Part shown: one piece after another, positions 1 to 5,704 of the stretch
Layout: each line of letters starts with the position of its first letter
Position numbering within the stretch: the stretch's first letter is position 1
Assembly: GCA_900758315.1 (NCBI GenBank)
Contig: CAAERF010000597.1
Location: 1-6,144 of the forward strand
Direction: 5' to 3'
DNA length: 6,144 nt
Source: an uncultured Oscillospiraceae bacterium
GTDB taxonomy: Bacteria > Bacillota > Clostridia > Oscillospirales > Oscillospiraceae
Notes under the pieces: model-generated
Databases searched by the model: none
What the model was told of the DNA's origin: nothing
The model's input: only the letters and a program-made list of their open reading frames with translations
Made by a program: the position numbers and the translations under genes

Positions 1-84
1 GACGTAATTTTCGTTTTTCAAGTAGACCTCCAACAGATCCGCTATATCTTGCTCGTCATCTATAATCAATATCTTTTCAGACAT
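1..84 (-). CDS. VanR-like response regulator, N-terminal 28 codons (runs off left edge)
   Basis: This is the start of an OmpR/PhoB-family response regulator. The visible 28 residues begin MSEKILIIDDEQDIADLLE and end in YLKNENYV. They carry the acidic cluster D9-D10-E11 that binds Mg2+ in receiver domains; the phospho-acceptor Asp, expected near residue 52, lies beyond the window. From memory, this stretch closely resembles the N-terminus of VanR, the vancomycin-resistance regulator, including the conserved YLKNENY. VanR-like regulators also occur in Clostridia without any van resistance genes, so the role cannot be fixed from this fragment. The ATG at 84-82 is supported by an AGGAGAG ribosome site about 9 nt upstream (near 100-94) and by a promoter ending at 119. 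It is separate from the response regulator at 4956-5648, whose N-terminus differs. A partner kinase would be expected off the left edge. Confidence 0.88.
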   Translation of the reverse strand, partial: MSEKILIIDDEQDIADLLEVYLKNENYV

Positions 85-118
85 ATTTTCAACTCTCCTT
101 TTTGCTTGTACTCGATTA

Positions 119-147
119 AGTATAACAAATACAGCATCTAAATTCAC
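119..147 (-). promoter_or_regulatory. Promoter of the VanR-like gene
   Basis: On the minus strand a TATACT -10 hexamer lies at 124-119, preceded by TG one base away (TGTTATACT), which is an extended -10. It is 34 nt upstream of the ATG. The -35 region at 17-bp spacing (about 147-142, GTGAAT) is poor, which suits an activator-dependent promoter or one relying on the extended -10. The transcription start is inferred near 112. Confidence 0.6.
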
Positions 148-161
148 AATGGATTGCCTGA

Positions 162-183
162 GAAATTATTAAGATTTTCCTAA
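162..183 (-). promoter_or_regulatory. 11-bp tandem direct repeat, candidate response-regulator site upstream of the VanR-like gene
   Basis: On the minus strand two 11-mers are adjacent: TTAGGAAAATC (183-173) and TTAATAATTTC (172-162), agreeing at 7 of 11 positions. Half-sites spaced by one helical turn are the usual target form of OmpR/PhoB-family regulators. The pair is centred about 60 bp upstream of the inferred transcription start, a normal activator position. Whether the VanR-like regulator itself binds here is inference. Confidence 0.4.
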
Positions 184-253
184 CTTTCAAATTTGGGCAA
201 CTCAAAATCGCTAAAGCAGATGATATATCGTTTTTTATGTATGTATTATACAT

Positions 254-515
254 CTAAAAACGTTTCGTCATATAATTCCAGAAACATTTTGTCAAGGACT
301 TTTTCATTAAATTTACATTAAATTTACAAAAAGCTCGCATCTGCCGCACCTCGTTTTTCAGCATCCGTTTGATTTTGTCGCTCATGGTTTCGGTGCTGGT
401 GGTGCTGAAATGTACGCGCACCTTTGTAGGTTGTCTTTCCAATCTTCCGTACCAGCGCCGGGACGTTCTGCTCCGTCTGAACGGTCGTTGTATGGGGTGT
501 ATTTTCAATGTTCAT
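254..515 (-). pseudogene. tnpW: Frameshifted tnpW-like transposon-encoded small protein
   Basis: Two overlapping frames together encode a TnpW-type protein, a small protein of unknown function found in Tn4451-like and conjugative elements of Clostridia. From the ATG at 515 the first frame gives MNIENTPHTTTVQTEQ followed by NVPALVRKIGKTTYK. The conserved continuation VRVHFSTTSTETMSDKIK, then RMLKNEVRQM, lies in the next frame, ending near 338. The frame changes at the AAAGG run around 424-428, where one extra base (TACAAAGGTG instead of TACAAGGTG or TACAAAGTG) breaks the gene. The second frame also lacks the stop I would expect after RQM and runs 27 more residues to a TAG at 254-256. The family assignment is from recall of the VPALVRKIGKTTYKVRVHFS core. 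A sequencing error in the short homopolymer could mimic this. No recombinase lies beside it here, so it appears orphaned from its element. Confidence 0.75.
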
Positions 516-600
516 CTACATAGCTTTCTATAGGTGACACGATCTCTTTTGCCGCCGTTCTCGTTGCCGTCGCGTTTTCCTTCCTGAAGTTCTTTCTGGC
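516..600 (-). other. Gene-free spacer, possible element-junction remnant
   Basis: Between the permease terminator and the tnpW-like remnant there is no convincing gene. One minus-strand frame (open from about 615 to 512) reads ARKNFRKENATATRTAAK, then EIVSPIESYVDEH and a stop overlapping the tnpW start. It has no ATG or GTG start and begins just after a stop inside the terminator stem. It is either chance or the truncated tail of an element gene whose front was lost. I do not recognise it. Confidence 0.25.
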
Positions 601-649
601 AAAAATGAAAAATCAGCAGAACAGCATTTATCGAGTGTTCCGCTGATTT
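601..649 (-). terminator. Rho-independent terminator of the ABC transporter operon
   Basis: On the minus strand a 14-bp stem forms between 649-636 (AAATCAGCGGAACA) and 623-610 (TGTTCTGCTGATTT), with one G-U pair and a 12-nt loop. It is followed by a T-rich tract (TTCATTTTT, 609-601). It begins 14 nt after the permease stop codon. The G-U pair becomes an A-C mismatch on the other strand, so it is built for minus-strand transcripts. Confidence 0.85.
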
Positions 650-663
650 ATTATCATTTGTGT

Positions 664-3075
664 TTATTCTTCGCGAATGGCAGATAAAATTCCGGTTTTC
701 CTTAATTCAGCTTTTGCGTATGCCGTGAAAATCATATAGATAACTACCATTGCAGCAATAAGTGCTATGAGGAACAGCCACGGTAGTTTTAATGATATAC
801 AATGATTTACTGCCTCCAAACGCTGGCAAGCTATGATACTGATAAGTGTACCCAGCGCAAGTGACACTGTCAGCGATCCACCTAGGTAGATACCAATTTC
901 TCGGCTCAACATAGCTTTTAGCTGCTTTTGTGTTGCCCCGACAGCTTCCAGCAGACCAAATTCCCGTTTTCTATTCTGAAAATCAACCATCAACATATTC
1001 ATAAGGCTGATACCGCCAAATGTAAACAGGATCGCTGCTGCCATGTATAGTGCCTTTATCGATGAACTGTACCGATACTGAATGTTTTTAATCGTCTGCT
1101 CAATCGTATTGACCGATATTTTTCCGTTTTGCTCTGCAATTTCCTGAACAACGTTCAGGACTTCGTCAAAATGATCGGGCGTGACCGTAAGTGCCAAGAT
1201 ACCAGTCTGTTCCGTTATACCTGTCAGATTCTTTGCCATATCGTACGTCATCATAAAATACGGACTGCCTGGAACAACCGGACTACGTTCCATCAAATCG
1301 GTTGGGTTATAGGTGCCTACAACAACTGCGTCAACATTAAATGTGCTGCCATCTGGAGAACGCCCTTCCAATTGCAAAGTGTCGCCAACATTCGCAATGT
1401 TTTCGGATACCAGTATTCCATATTTTTCAGTCATAACATCGTAATCTGCTGTTCCAGACGATAGAACTGCTTGCTTTTCTGCCAGTTGTTCACGATTTAA
1501 GGTCGGGAAATCGTTCATAATACTGGTAAGGGAACCACTTCCGCCGGGAAAGGTAATAGACATCTGGACGCTGTTAAATGCAGTTACGCTTTCTATTCCG
1601 GCAGTATTTTCTAAGTTGTGCCGCAGTGTTTGACTTTCAAGCGGGTTTTCTTCCAGTTGCAGTTTTGAACTTCCGTACGGCTCAGATTCTTTATCAAACG
1701 AACTTTCAACGTGATTCTTCACCTGCAAAAGAATACTGCCAGCAGGATAGTATTTGAAAGCTGCCTGTTTTTCTGGATCGATAGAACCTGCAACTGTAGA
1801 TGCACCCAGCAAAAGCGCACCGCTCACACCCAGCATTACTAACGTCAAAATAGCTTTTTGCCGATTTCGTTGAATATTGATTTTTGCAAGATTGTTAGGT
1901 GACAGCTTGCGATGCAGCTTTGAACTGACCTTTGCTTTCCCGGAATAGGCAAGGTATCTTGCGCCCTCAACGGGAGAAGTGTTCATTGCGACTCGAACCG
2001 GCTTGAAAATTGCAATATTCACCATTACAATGCCCACTATAGCAATCAGTACCGCATAGACCGTCGCCGTTTTGATTTGAAATCCCTTCGGATACGCAGC
2101 GAACCCAATCAGCAAGCCAGCAATTAGTCCAAGAGGAATACCAGTAAAAGCATACCGGAGTCCTTCTTTTTTTGCCATCCGTTTTATTTGCTTTTTTGTC
2201 ATTCCAATTGTCTGCAGTTGGCCGAACAACTGCACGTTTTTCGCAATCTTTGTGTAAAAGACACCATATATAATCGTTGCAGCCAGCACAGCAGTCAATG
2301 CAGCCAGCAGAGGGATAGGGAGTTGAATGCCGGACTGAATAACCCCCGTCATAACGGCAGAATACTCCGTAAGATATATCTGATCTTCTACAATGCCAGT
2401 GTTTTCAATGATTTTATCCGTAAAGTCAAGGATGGCATCAGACCGGATTGCATCTGTATTCAGACGGGTATATGCTGTTACTTGAAGGTGATCCATCAGG
2501 CTCATGGCGAGATCTTTGCTCAGATAGACAAAATACCCATTGCTCTTGCAATCCTCGTTCAAAATGCCTGAAAGTGTATATTCTGCTTCATCCCCCGTAC
2601 CGGTCACATCAAAAGTAATGATATCGCCGGGACGATATGATTCTCCCAAAAAGTCAATATAATTTTGCGGGAGCATGATTTCATTTGCCTTTTGTGGGAT
2701 GCTGCCTTGTAAAGACATTTCCTCCTGATGCGTAAAATAATCTTCGCTCCCATAAGCAACCGTAATTGTCTTATTGCCTGAATAAGATAGTCCGATTGCA
2801 GCATACTCGCCAATCCATTGAACGTCTTTACTTTGACGCAAACTGGATAGCTGGTCGTCGGTTATTCCCAGAATTGCGATCTGCGCTTTAGTGCGCTGTG
2901 TATTCTTAAACTCTTCCTGCGCACCTGCGGATATTAAAATGATTGAAAAAATCATGCAGACAGAAAGCGCAATCGTAAGGAGCAAAAAGGCTTTGCTTCG
3001 CTTATCTGCTTTCCTGCTCCGTTTGGCCAGCTTATTTGTGATAGCACTGGTATCATTCTCAAAAGGCCATGTCAT
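664..3075 (-). CDS. FtsX/MacB-type ABC transporter permease, two large extracellular domains
   Basis: An 803-residue membrane protein that should pair with the ATPase encoded just upstream. It shows the duplicated FtsX plan: TM1 about 30-52, a first extracellular domain 53-250, TM2 252-273, TM3 308-328, TM4 337-357; then TM5 407-429, a second extracellular domain 430-670, TM6 675-697, TM7 729-749 and TM8 765-786. The cytoplasmic coupling segments after TM2 (QLFGQLQTIGMTKKQIKRM, 282-300) and after TM6 (RKREFGLLEAVGATQKQLK, 702-720) are the paired FtsX signatures. Basic residues before TM1 (LAKRSRKADKRSK) agree with a cytoplasmic N-terminus. BceB-type bacitracin permeases have ten TMs and a single large loop, so this is a different architecture. 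Such MacB/LolCE-like transporters usually act on peptides or lipids in the envelope without classical channel transport. The ATG at 3075 has an AAGGGGG site 10 nt upstream; the ATG at 3070 is out of frame. Substrate is unknown; antimicrobial peptide handling is inference. Confidence 0.93.
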   Translation of the reverse strand: MTWPFENDTSAITNKLAKRSRKADKRSKAFLLLTIALSVCMIFSIILISAGAQEEFKNTQRTKAQIAILGITDDQLSSLRQSKDVQWIGEYAAIGLSYSGNKTITVAYGSEDYFTHQEEMSLQGSIPQKANEIMLPQNYIDFLGESYRPGDIITFDVTGTGDEAEYTLSGILNEDCKSNGYFVYLSKDLAMSLMDHLQVTAYTRLNTDAIRSDAILDFTDKIIENTGIVEDQIYLTEYSAVMTGVIQSGIQLPIPLLAALTAVLAATIIYGVFYTKIAKNVQLFGQLQTIGMTKKQIKRMAKKEGLRYAFTGIPLGLIAGLLIGFAAYPKGFQIKTATVYAVLIAIVGIVMVNIAIFKPVRVAMNTSPVEGARYLAYSGKAKVSSKLHRKLSPNNLAKINIQRNRQKAILTLVMLGVSGALLLGASTVAGSIDPEKQAAFKYYPAGSILLQVKNHVESSFDKESEPYGSSKLQLEENPLESQTLRHNLENTAGIESVTAFNSVQMSITFPGGSGSLTSIMNDFPTLNREQLAEKQAVLSSGTADYDVMTEKYGILVSENIANVGDTLQLEGRSPDGSTFNVDAVVVGTYNPTDLMERSPVVPGSPYFMMTYDMAKNLTGITEQTGILALTVTPDHFDEVLNVVQEIAEQNGKISVNTIEQTIKNIQYRYSSSIKALYMAAAILFTFGGISLMNMLMVDFQNRKREFGLLEAVGATQKQLKAMLSREIGIYLGGSLTVSLALGTLISIIACQRLEAVNHCISLKLPWLFLIALIAAMVVIYMIFTAYAKAELRKTGILSAIREE

Positions 3076-3090
3076 ACTGCGTCATCCCCC

Positions 3091-3756
3091 TTATCCCACG
3101 ATTTTTCCGTCCTCGATGCGGATAATACGATCTGCAAGGCGGGCAATATCATTGTTGTGCGTAATCATAACGACCGTCTGCTTGAACTCAGCGCTGGTGC
3201 GCTTGATAAGTCCCAATACCTCGGCGCTGGTCTTGCTGTCAAGGCTGCCCGTCGGCTCATCGGCAAGCACGATAGCAGGTTTGGTAATCAGAGCCCGGGC
3301 AATCGCTACGCGCTGCTGCTGTCCGCCGGAAAGATTATTCGGCAATTTTTTCAGTTTATCTTCCAAACCTAACAAATAAACAATCTCGTTCAAAAATCTC
3401 TTATCCACTGTGTCGCCGTCCAATTCGACAGGCAAGACAATATTTTCATATATGTTCAGAATCGGAACGAGGTTGTAATTCTGAAAAATGAAACCGATGT
3501 TGCGGCGACGGAAAATAGTGAGTTGTTCGTCATTCTTCTTTGCCAATTCCTCACCGCGGACGATCACGGTTCCACTGGTGGGCGTATCCAGTCCCCCCAT
3601 CATGTGAAGCAACGTGGACTTGCCGCTGCCGGAGGTTCCAACCACCGCAACAAATTCGCCATCGTCTACAGAAAAATTCACGCCATCAAGAGCACGAGTA
3701 ATGTTTGGCTCTGTGCCGTAATACTTTTTCAGGTCAATTGTCTGTAAAACGCTCAT
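3091..3756 (-). CDS. ABC transporter ATP-binding protein, LolD/MacB family
   Basis: A complete 221-residue nucleotide-binding subunit that hydrolyses ATP on the inner face of the membrane and drives the FtsX-type permease. All catalytic motifs are present: Walker A GTSGSGKS (40-47), Q-loop Q92 in FQNYNLVP, signature LSGGQQQRVAIARA (142-155), Walker B IVLADEP (162-168) with catalytic E167, D-loop SLD (171-173) and switch H200 in MITHNND. Length and the LADEPTGSLDSKTS stretch are typical of the LolD/MacB/FtsE group (also called the MJ0796 or BceA-like group). The start at 3756 has AAAGGAG at about 7 nt spacing. Its stop is 15 bp before the permease start, and the permease ribosome site lies in that gap, so the two are co-transcribed. 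Transcription is likely from the promoter at 3798-3830, which carries the same 21-bp box as the regulator operon. Confidence 0.96.
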   Translation of the reverse strand: MSVLQTIDLKKYYGTEPNITRALDGVNFSVDDGEFVAVVGTSGSGKSTLLHMMGGLDTPTSGTVIVRGEELAKKNDEQLTIFRRRNIGFIFQNYNLVPILNIYENIVLPVELDGDTVDKRFLNEIVYLLGLEDKLKKLPNNLSGGQQQRVAIARALITKPAIVLADEPTGSLDSKTSAEVLGLIKRTSAEFKQTVVMITHNNDIARLADRIIRIEDGKIVG

Positions 3757-3762
3757 ATAGAA

Positions 3763-3786
3763 ACTCCTTTCAAGGCTACCCGCCTT
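3763..3786 (-). promoter_or_regulatory. Small leader hairpin next to the ATPase ribosome site
   Basis: In the inferred 5' leader, AAGGC (3786-3782), a five-base loop GGGTA and GCCTT (3776-3772) form a perfect 5-bp hairpin. It ends 2 nt before the AAAGGAG ribosome site (3769-3763). It leaves the site exposed and may simply stabilise the messenger end; regulation is not shown. Confidence 0.3.
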
Positions 3787-3797
3787 TTAATGGGGAT

Positions 3798-3830
3798 ATT
3801 GTAAAACCTAAATGTCCGTGAAATGTTACA
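3798..3830 (-). promoter_or_regulatory. Promoter of the ABC operon with 21-bp regulator box
   Basis: On the minus strand the -10 TACAAT lies at 3803-3798, and 6 bp upstream is a 21-bp box (3830-3810) that begins TGTAACATTTC and ends GGACATTT. The box is identical, and identically placed relative to the -10, at the regulator operon (5704-5684). Inside it ACATTT occurs twice, 11 bp apart, the form expected of an OmpR-family site. The box overlaps the -35 position, where only ACATTT is found at 17-bp spacing, so this promoter should be weak without an activator. The transcription start is inferred near 3791, giving a leader of about 35 nt. Confidence 0.72.
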
Positions 3831-3851
3831 ACGGTCAATTTGTATCACTGC

Positions 3852-3872
3852 AAATCAAGGTGGAATGTTACA
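3852..3872 (-). repeat. Degenerate second copy of the 21-bp box
   Basis: On the minus strand 3872-3852 reads TGTAACATTCCACC then TTGATTT and matches the 21-bp box at 16 of 21 positions, in the same orientation. It lies exactly 42 bp upstream of the perfect copy, four helical turns, so both would face the same side of the DNA. A short inverted piece (CGGACATTT on the plus strand, 3878-3886) follows. This looks like an extended regulator-binding array; binding itself is inferred. Confidence 0.5.
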
Positions 3873-3887
3873 GCCCTCGGACATTTC

Positions 3888-3922
3888 AAAAAATGGCAGG
3901 CAGTCAAAAACGACCACCCACC
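3888..3922 (-). terminator. Rho-independent terminator of the regulator-kinase operon
   Basis: Minus-strand 3922-3912 (GGTGGGTGGTC) and 3905-3895 (GACTGCCTGCC) pair over 11 bp with four G-U pairs and a 6-nt loop GTTTTT. The stem is followed by A and six T (3894-3888). It begins 5 nt after the kinase stop codon. The G-U pairs become A-C mismatches on the plus strand, so it acts on minus-strand RNA and separates the kinase from the ABC promoter. Confidence 0.8.
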
Positions 3923-3927
3923 ACATA

Positions 3928-4959
3928 TTATTTCGCGGGAAGCATGATAGAAAACGCAGATCCATTTCCCAGCGCAGAAACCACCTTAATATAACCGCCC
4001 TGTCTTGTTATGATCTCGCGGGCAAGGTACAATCCTATGCCGACGCCGGGCTCGCTATGCACTTCTTCCTCGCGGTAAAAGCGCCGAAAAATAGCTGCCT
4101 GATTGCTTTCAGAAATTCCTTTACCATTATCAGCTACTTTAATCTCCACATACATTTCCCATTGTACGACTGATACGGAGATTTTTCCGCCAACCGATGT
4201 GTATTTCACCGCGTTATCCAAAAGATTAAAGAGTGCTTCGACCGTCCACTTGCTGTCATGGGAAAGCATCAATTCTTCCGGACAGTTTACGGACACAGAA
4301 ATCTCTTTTTTCTCTGCGGCATATACGATTCCACTCATGGCCTGCGCCACTGTGTCATATAGGCTGCTTACTTTCTTCTCCAACTGGATTACGCCTGTTT
4401 CCAACCGGGAGGTTTTCACAAGCGCCTGAAAAAGAAAATCCAGCTTATCTGTCTGTGTACGGATTCCACGAATAAAGTCCGTGCGCTCTGCCTCAGCCAT
4501 AGGCTTTTCCAACAGTGTGTCTGTTGCTATTTTCAGATTGCTTACGGGGGTTTTCACCTGATGGGAAATATCCGATACAAGAGACTGCAATTCCTGCCGA
4601 TCTTCTTCCACCCGGCGACGATCCTCCTGCATGATCTGATATAACCTTGCCAGCCTGTGACCAATTCTGGCAAGCTGTGTCTCACTGTCCTCGGAAAGAG
4701 AGATGCCTTTATTTCCGGCAATCATATGATCTAAGGTCCCGCATAGATCAGAGGTAAAGAGAGCGAGTTTCTTTCCCAATATTTGTGTCAAAGCAAGAAG
4801 CCACGCAAGGGCGCACAAAATCAGCACAGCACCGACAGCTAACACCGCAGCTTGCTCTGTTATATAATATAAAATGGCAGCGGCCACGGTCATGGAGAGG
4901 ATAAGTCCTATTATCACATAAAAAAATAACCGCTTTACTGAAAGACCTTGCAACTTCAC
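3928..4959 (-). CDS. Intramembrane-sensing sensor histidine kinase
   Basis: A 343-residue membrane kinase, counted from the GTG at 4959. Two TM helices (about 11-31 and 36-58) are separated by only about four residues (ITEQ), so there is no sensing domain outside the cell. No HAMP domain is evident; a polar, probably coiled-coil linker (about 95-128) leads to the H-box SDISHQVKTPVSNLK with phospho-acceptor H133. The catalytic domain has the N-box NLLDNAVKYT (245-254), G1 DNGKGI (277-282), F-box FRRFYR (291-296) and G2 GVGIGLYLAR (305-314). HQ replaces the usual HE after the phospho-His, a variant I recall in other Firmicute kinases. The GTG overlaps the regulator's TGA as GTGA and has a perfect AGGAGG 9 nt upstream. 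An in-frame ATG at 4980 would add seven residues but lacks a comparable site. It should phosphorylate the adjacent regulator. Kinases of this topology usually read out a partner transporter. Confidence 0.93.
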   Translation of the reverse strand: MKLQGLSVKRLFFYVIIGLILSMTVAAAILYYITEQAAVLAVGAVLILCALAWLLALTQILGKKLALFTSDLCGTLDHMIAGNKGISLSEDSETQLARIGHRLARLYQIMQEDRRRVEEDRQELQSLVSDISHQVKTPVSNLKIATDTLLEKPMAEAERTDFIRGIRTQTDKLDFLFQALVKTSRLETGVIQLEKKVSSLYDTVAQAMSGIVYAAEKKEISVSVNCPEELMLSHDSKWTVEALFNLLDNAVKYTSVGGKISVSVVQWEMYVEIKVADNGKGISESNQAAIFRRFYREEEVHSEPGVGIGLYLAREIITRQGGYIKVVSALGNGSAFSIMLPAK

Positions 4960-5648
4960 TTTGCTTCGCCTCCTGTCCATTGATACCCCAAACCATAGAT
5001 TGTCTTGATGTAGGGCGCACCGCCATCGGATTCTATCTTGCTGCGGATTCTGCTCACAGAAGTTGTCAGCGTGTGTTCGTCTACAAAACGCTCGTCAATA
5101 TCCCATAGTTTTTCTAATAACTGTCTGCGCGTCAATACCTGTTTTGGGTTTCTGCGGAACAGATTCAGCATCTTAAATTCCATTGCTGACAGGGTTAGTG
5201 AGATGCCGTTTAGTGAAGCGGAATGCTCTGAGAAATCCAAGAATAGCCGCCCATCGTCGTAAACTTCCTTTGCAGACTTATGATGTTCCAACAACGAAAA
5301 CATCGCTTTGATTTTCCTCTGCAAGGTTCCTACCAAAAAAGGTTTTGTAATATAATCTACTGCACCAACTTCATATCCTCGTATTTGGTCGCTCTCTTGA
5401 TCGTTGGCAGTCAAAAAAATCACAATTGCATCCGGGCAGTTAGGCTTTACGAGTTTGCACAGTTCAAAGCCGCTGCCATCGGGGAGATTGACATCCAGCA
5501 GTATCAAATCAAATTCCCGCTGACGAACAGCTTCAGCAGCGGTTCTGAAATTCAGGGCAGAAGTCACGCCGTAACCGTCTGCTGTCAGATTATAGGACAG
5601 CATCTTATTCAAAAAGCTGTCATCCTCAACAATCAAAATTTGCTTCAT
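4956..5648 (-). CDS. OmpR/PhoB-family response regulator
   Basis: A complete 230-residue DNA-binding regulator. The receiver domain (1-120) has the acidic pocket E8-D9-D10, phospho-acceptor D52 in LILLDVNLPDGSG, T80 in FLTAND and K102-P103 in ITKPF. The C-terminal winged helix (about 130-226) has SAMEFKMLNLF, the recognition-helix region EHTLTTSVSRIRSKIE (191-206) and the closing wing IYGLGYQW (217-224). The ATG at 5648 has AAGGA about 9-10 nt upstream. It is the first gene of an operon with the kinase, whose start overlaps its stop by 4 bp. The promoter contains a 21-bp box shared with the ABC operon, so the simplest reading is positive autoregulation plus control of the transporter. The layout recalls VncRS-Vex and Bce-type modules, but I cannot give a gene name with confidence. 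Confidence 0.95.
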   Translation of the reverse strand: MKQILIVEDDSFLNKMLSYNLTADGYGVTSALNFRTAAEAVRQREFDLILLDVNLPDGSGFELCKLVKPNCPDAIVIFLTANDQESDQIRGYEVGAVDYITKPFLVGTLQRKIKAMFSLLEHHKSAKEVYDDGRLFLDFSEHSASLNGISLTLSAMEFKMLNLFRRNPKQVLTRRQLLEKLWDIDERFVDEHTLTTSVSRIRSKIESDGGAPYIKTIYGLGYQWTGGEAK

Positions 5649-5671
5649 ATCCTCACTTCCTTTGTATCTAC

Positions 5672-5704
5672 AGTATAACAGGCAAATGTCCGTGAAATGT
5701 TACA
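5672..5704 (-). promoter_or_regulatory. Promoter of the regulator-kinase operon with 21-bp regulator box
   Basis: On the minus strand a TATACT -10 lies at 5677-5672 with TG one base upstream (extended -10). Six bp before it is the 21-bp box at 5704-5684, identical to the one before the ABC operon. The distal end of the box overlaps the last codons and stop (TAA, 5702-5700) of the broken HTH gene. Only ACATTT is available as a -35 at 17-bp spacing, consistent with activation by a bound regulator. Confidence 0.72.

Noticed and set aside
254..508. Minus-strand 84-codon frame taken as an independent gene
   Set aside because: Its first 28 residues are an out-of-frame reading of the tnpW 5' part, and only the portion from VRVHFS onward is family-like. 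It is better explained as the second half of a frameshifted tnpW.
2188..2571. Plus-strand 127-codon frame inside the permease gene
   Set aside because: Cysteine- and histidine-rich shadow of the permease coding strand, with no ribosome site or recognisable family.
2891..3379. Plus-strand 162-codon frame across the permease/ATPase junction
   Set aside because: It is antisense to both genes, including the ABC signature motif, with no recognisable domain and no ribosome site.
664..3756. Naming the transporter bceAB
   Set aside because: The ATPase would fit, but the permease has two large ectodomains and eight TMs in a duplicated FtsX plan, not the ten-TM, one-loop BceB plan.
3812..3994. Plus-strand 60-codon frame starting MSVKCY in the regulator/ABC spacer, with another frame at 5668 also reading MSVKCY
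   Set aside because: Both share these residues only because the 21-bp regulator box reads ATGTCCGTGAAATGTTAC on the plus strand. Neither has a ribosome site, and both run antisense into real genes.
3928..4173. Several plus-strand frames (3823-4173, 4103-4429, 4233-4475) over the kinase gene
   Set aside because: All lie antisense to the well-conserved catalytic domain of the kinase; none has independent support.
4960..4980. ATG at 4980 as kinase start
   Set aside because: It gives a 25-bp overlap with no ribosome site, whereas the GTG at 4959 has a perfect AGGAGG at 9 nt and the typical 4-bp overlap.
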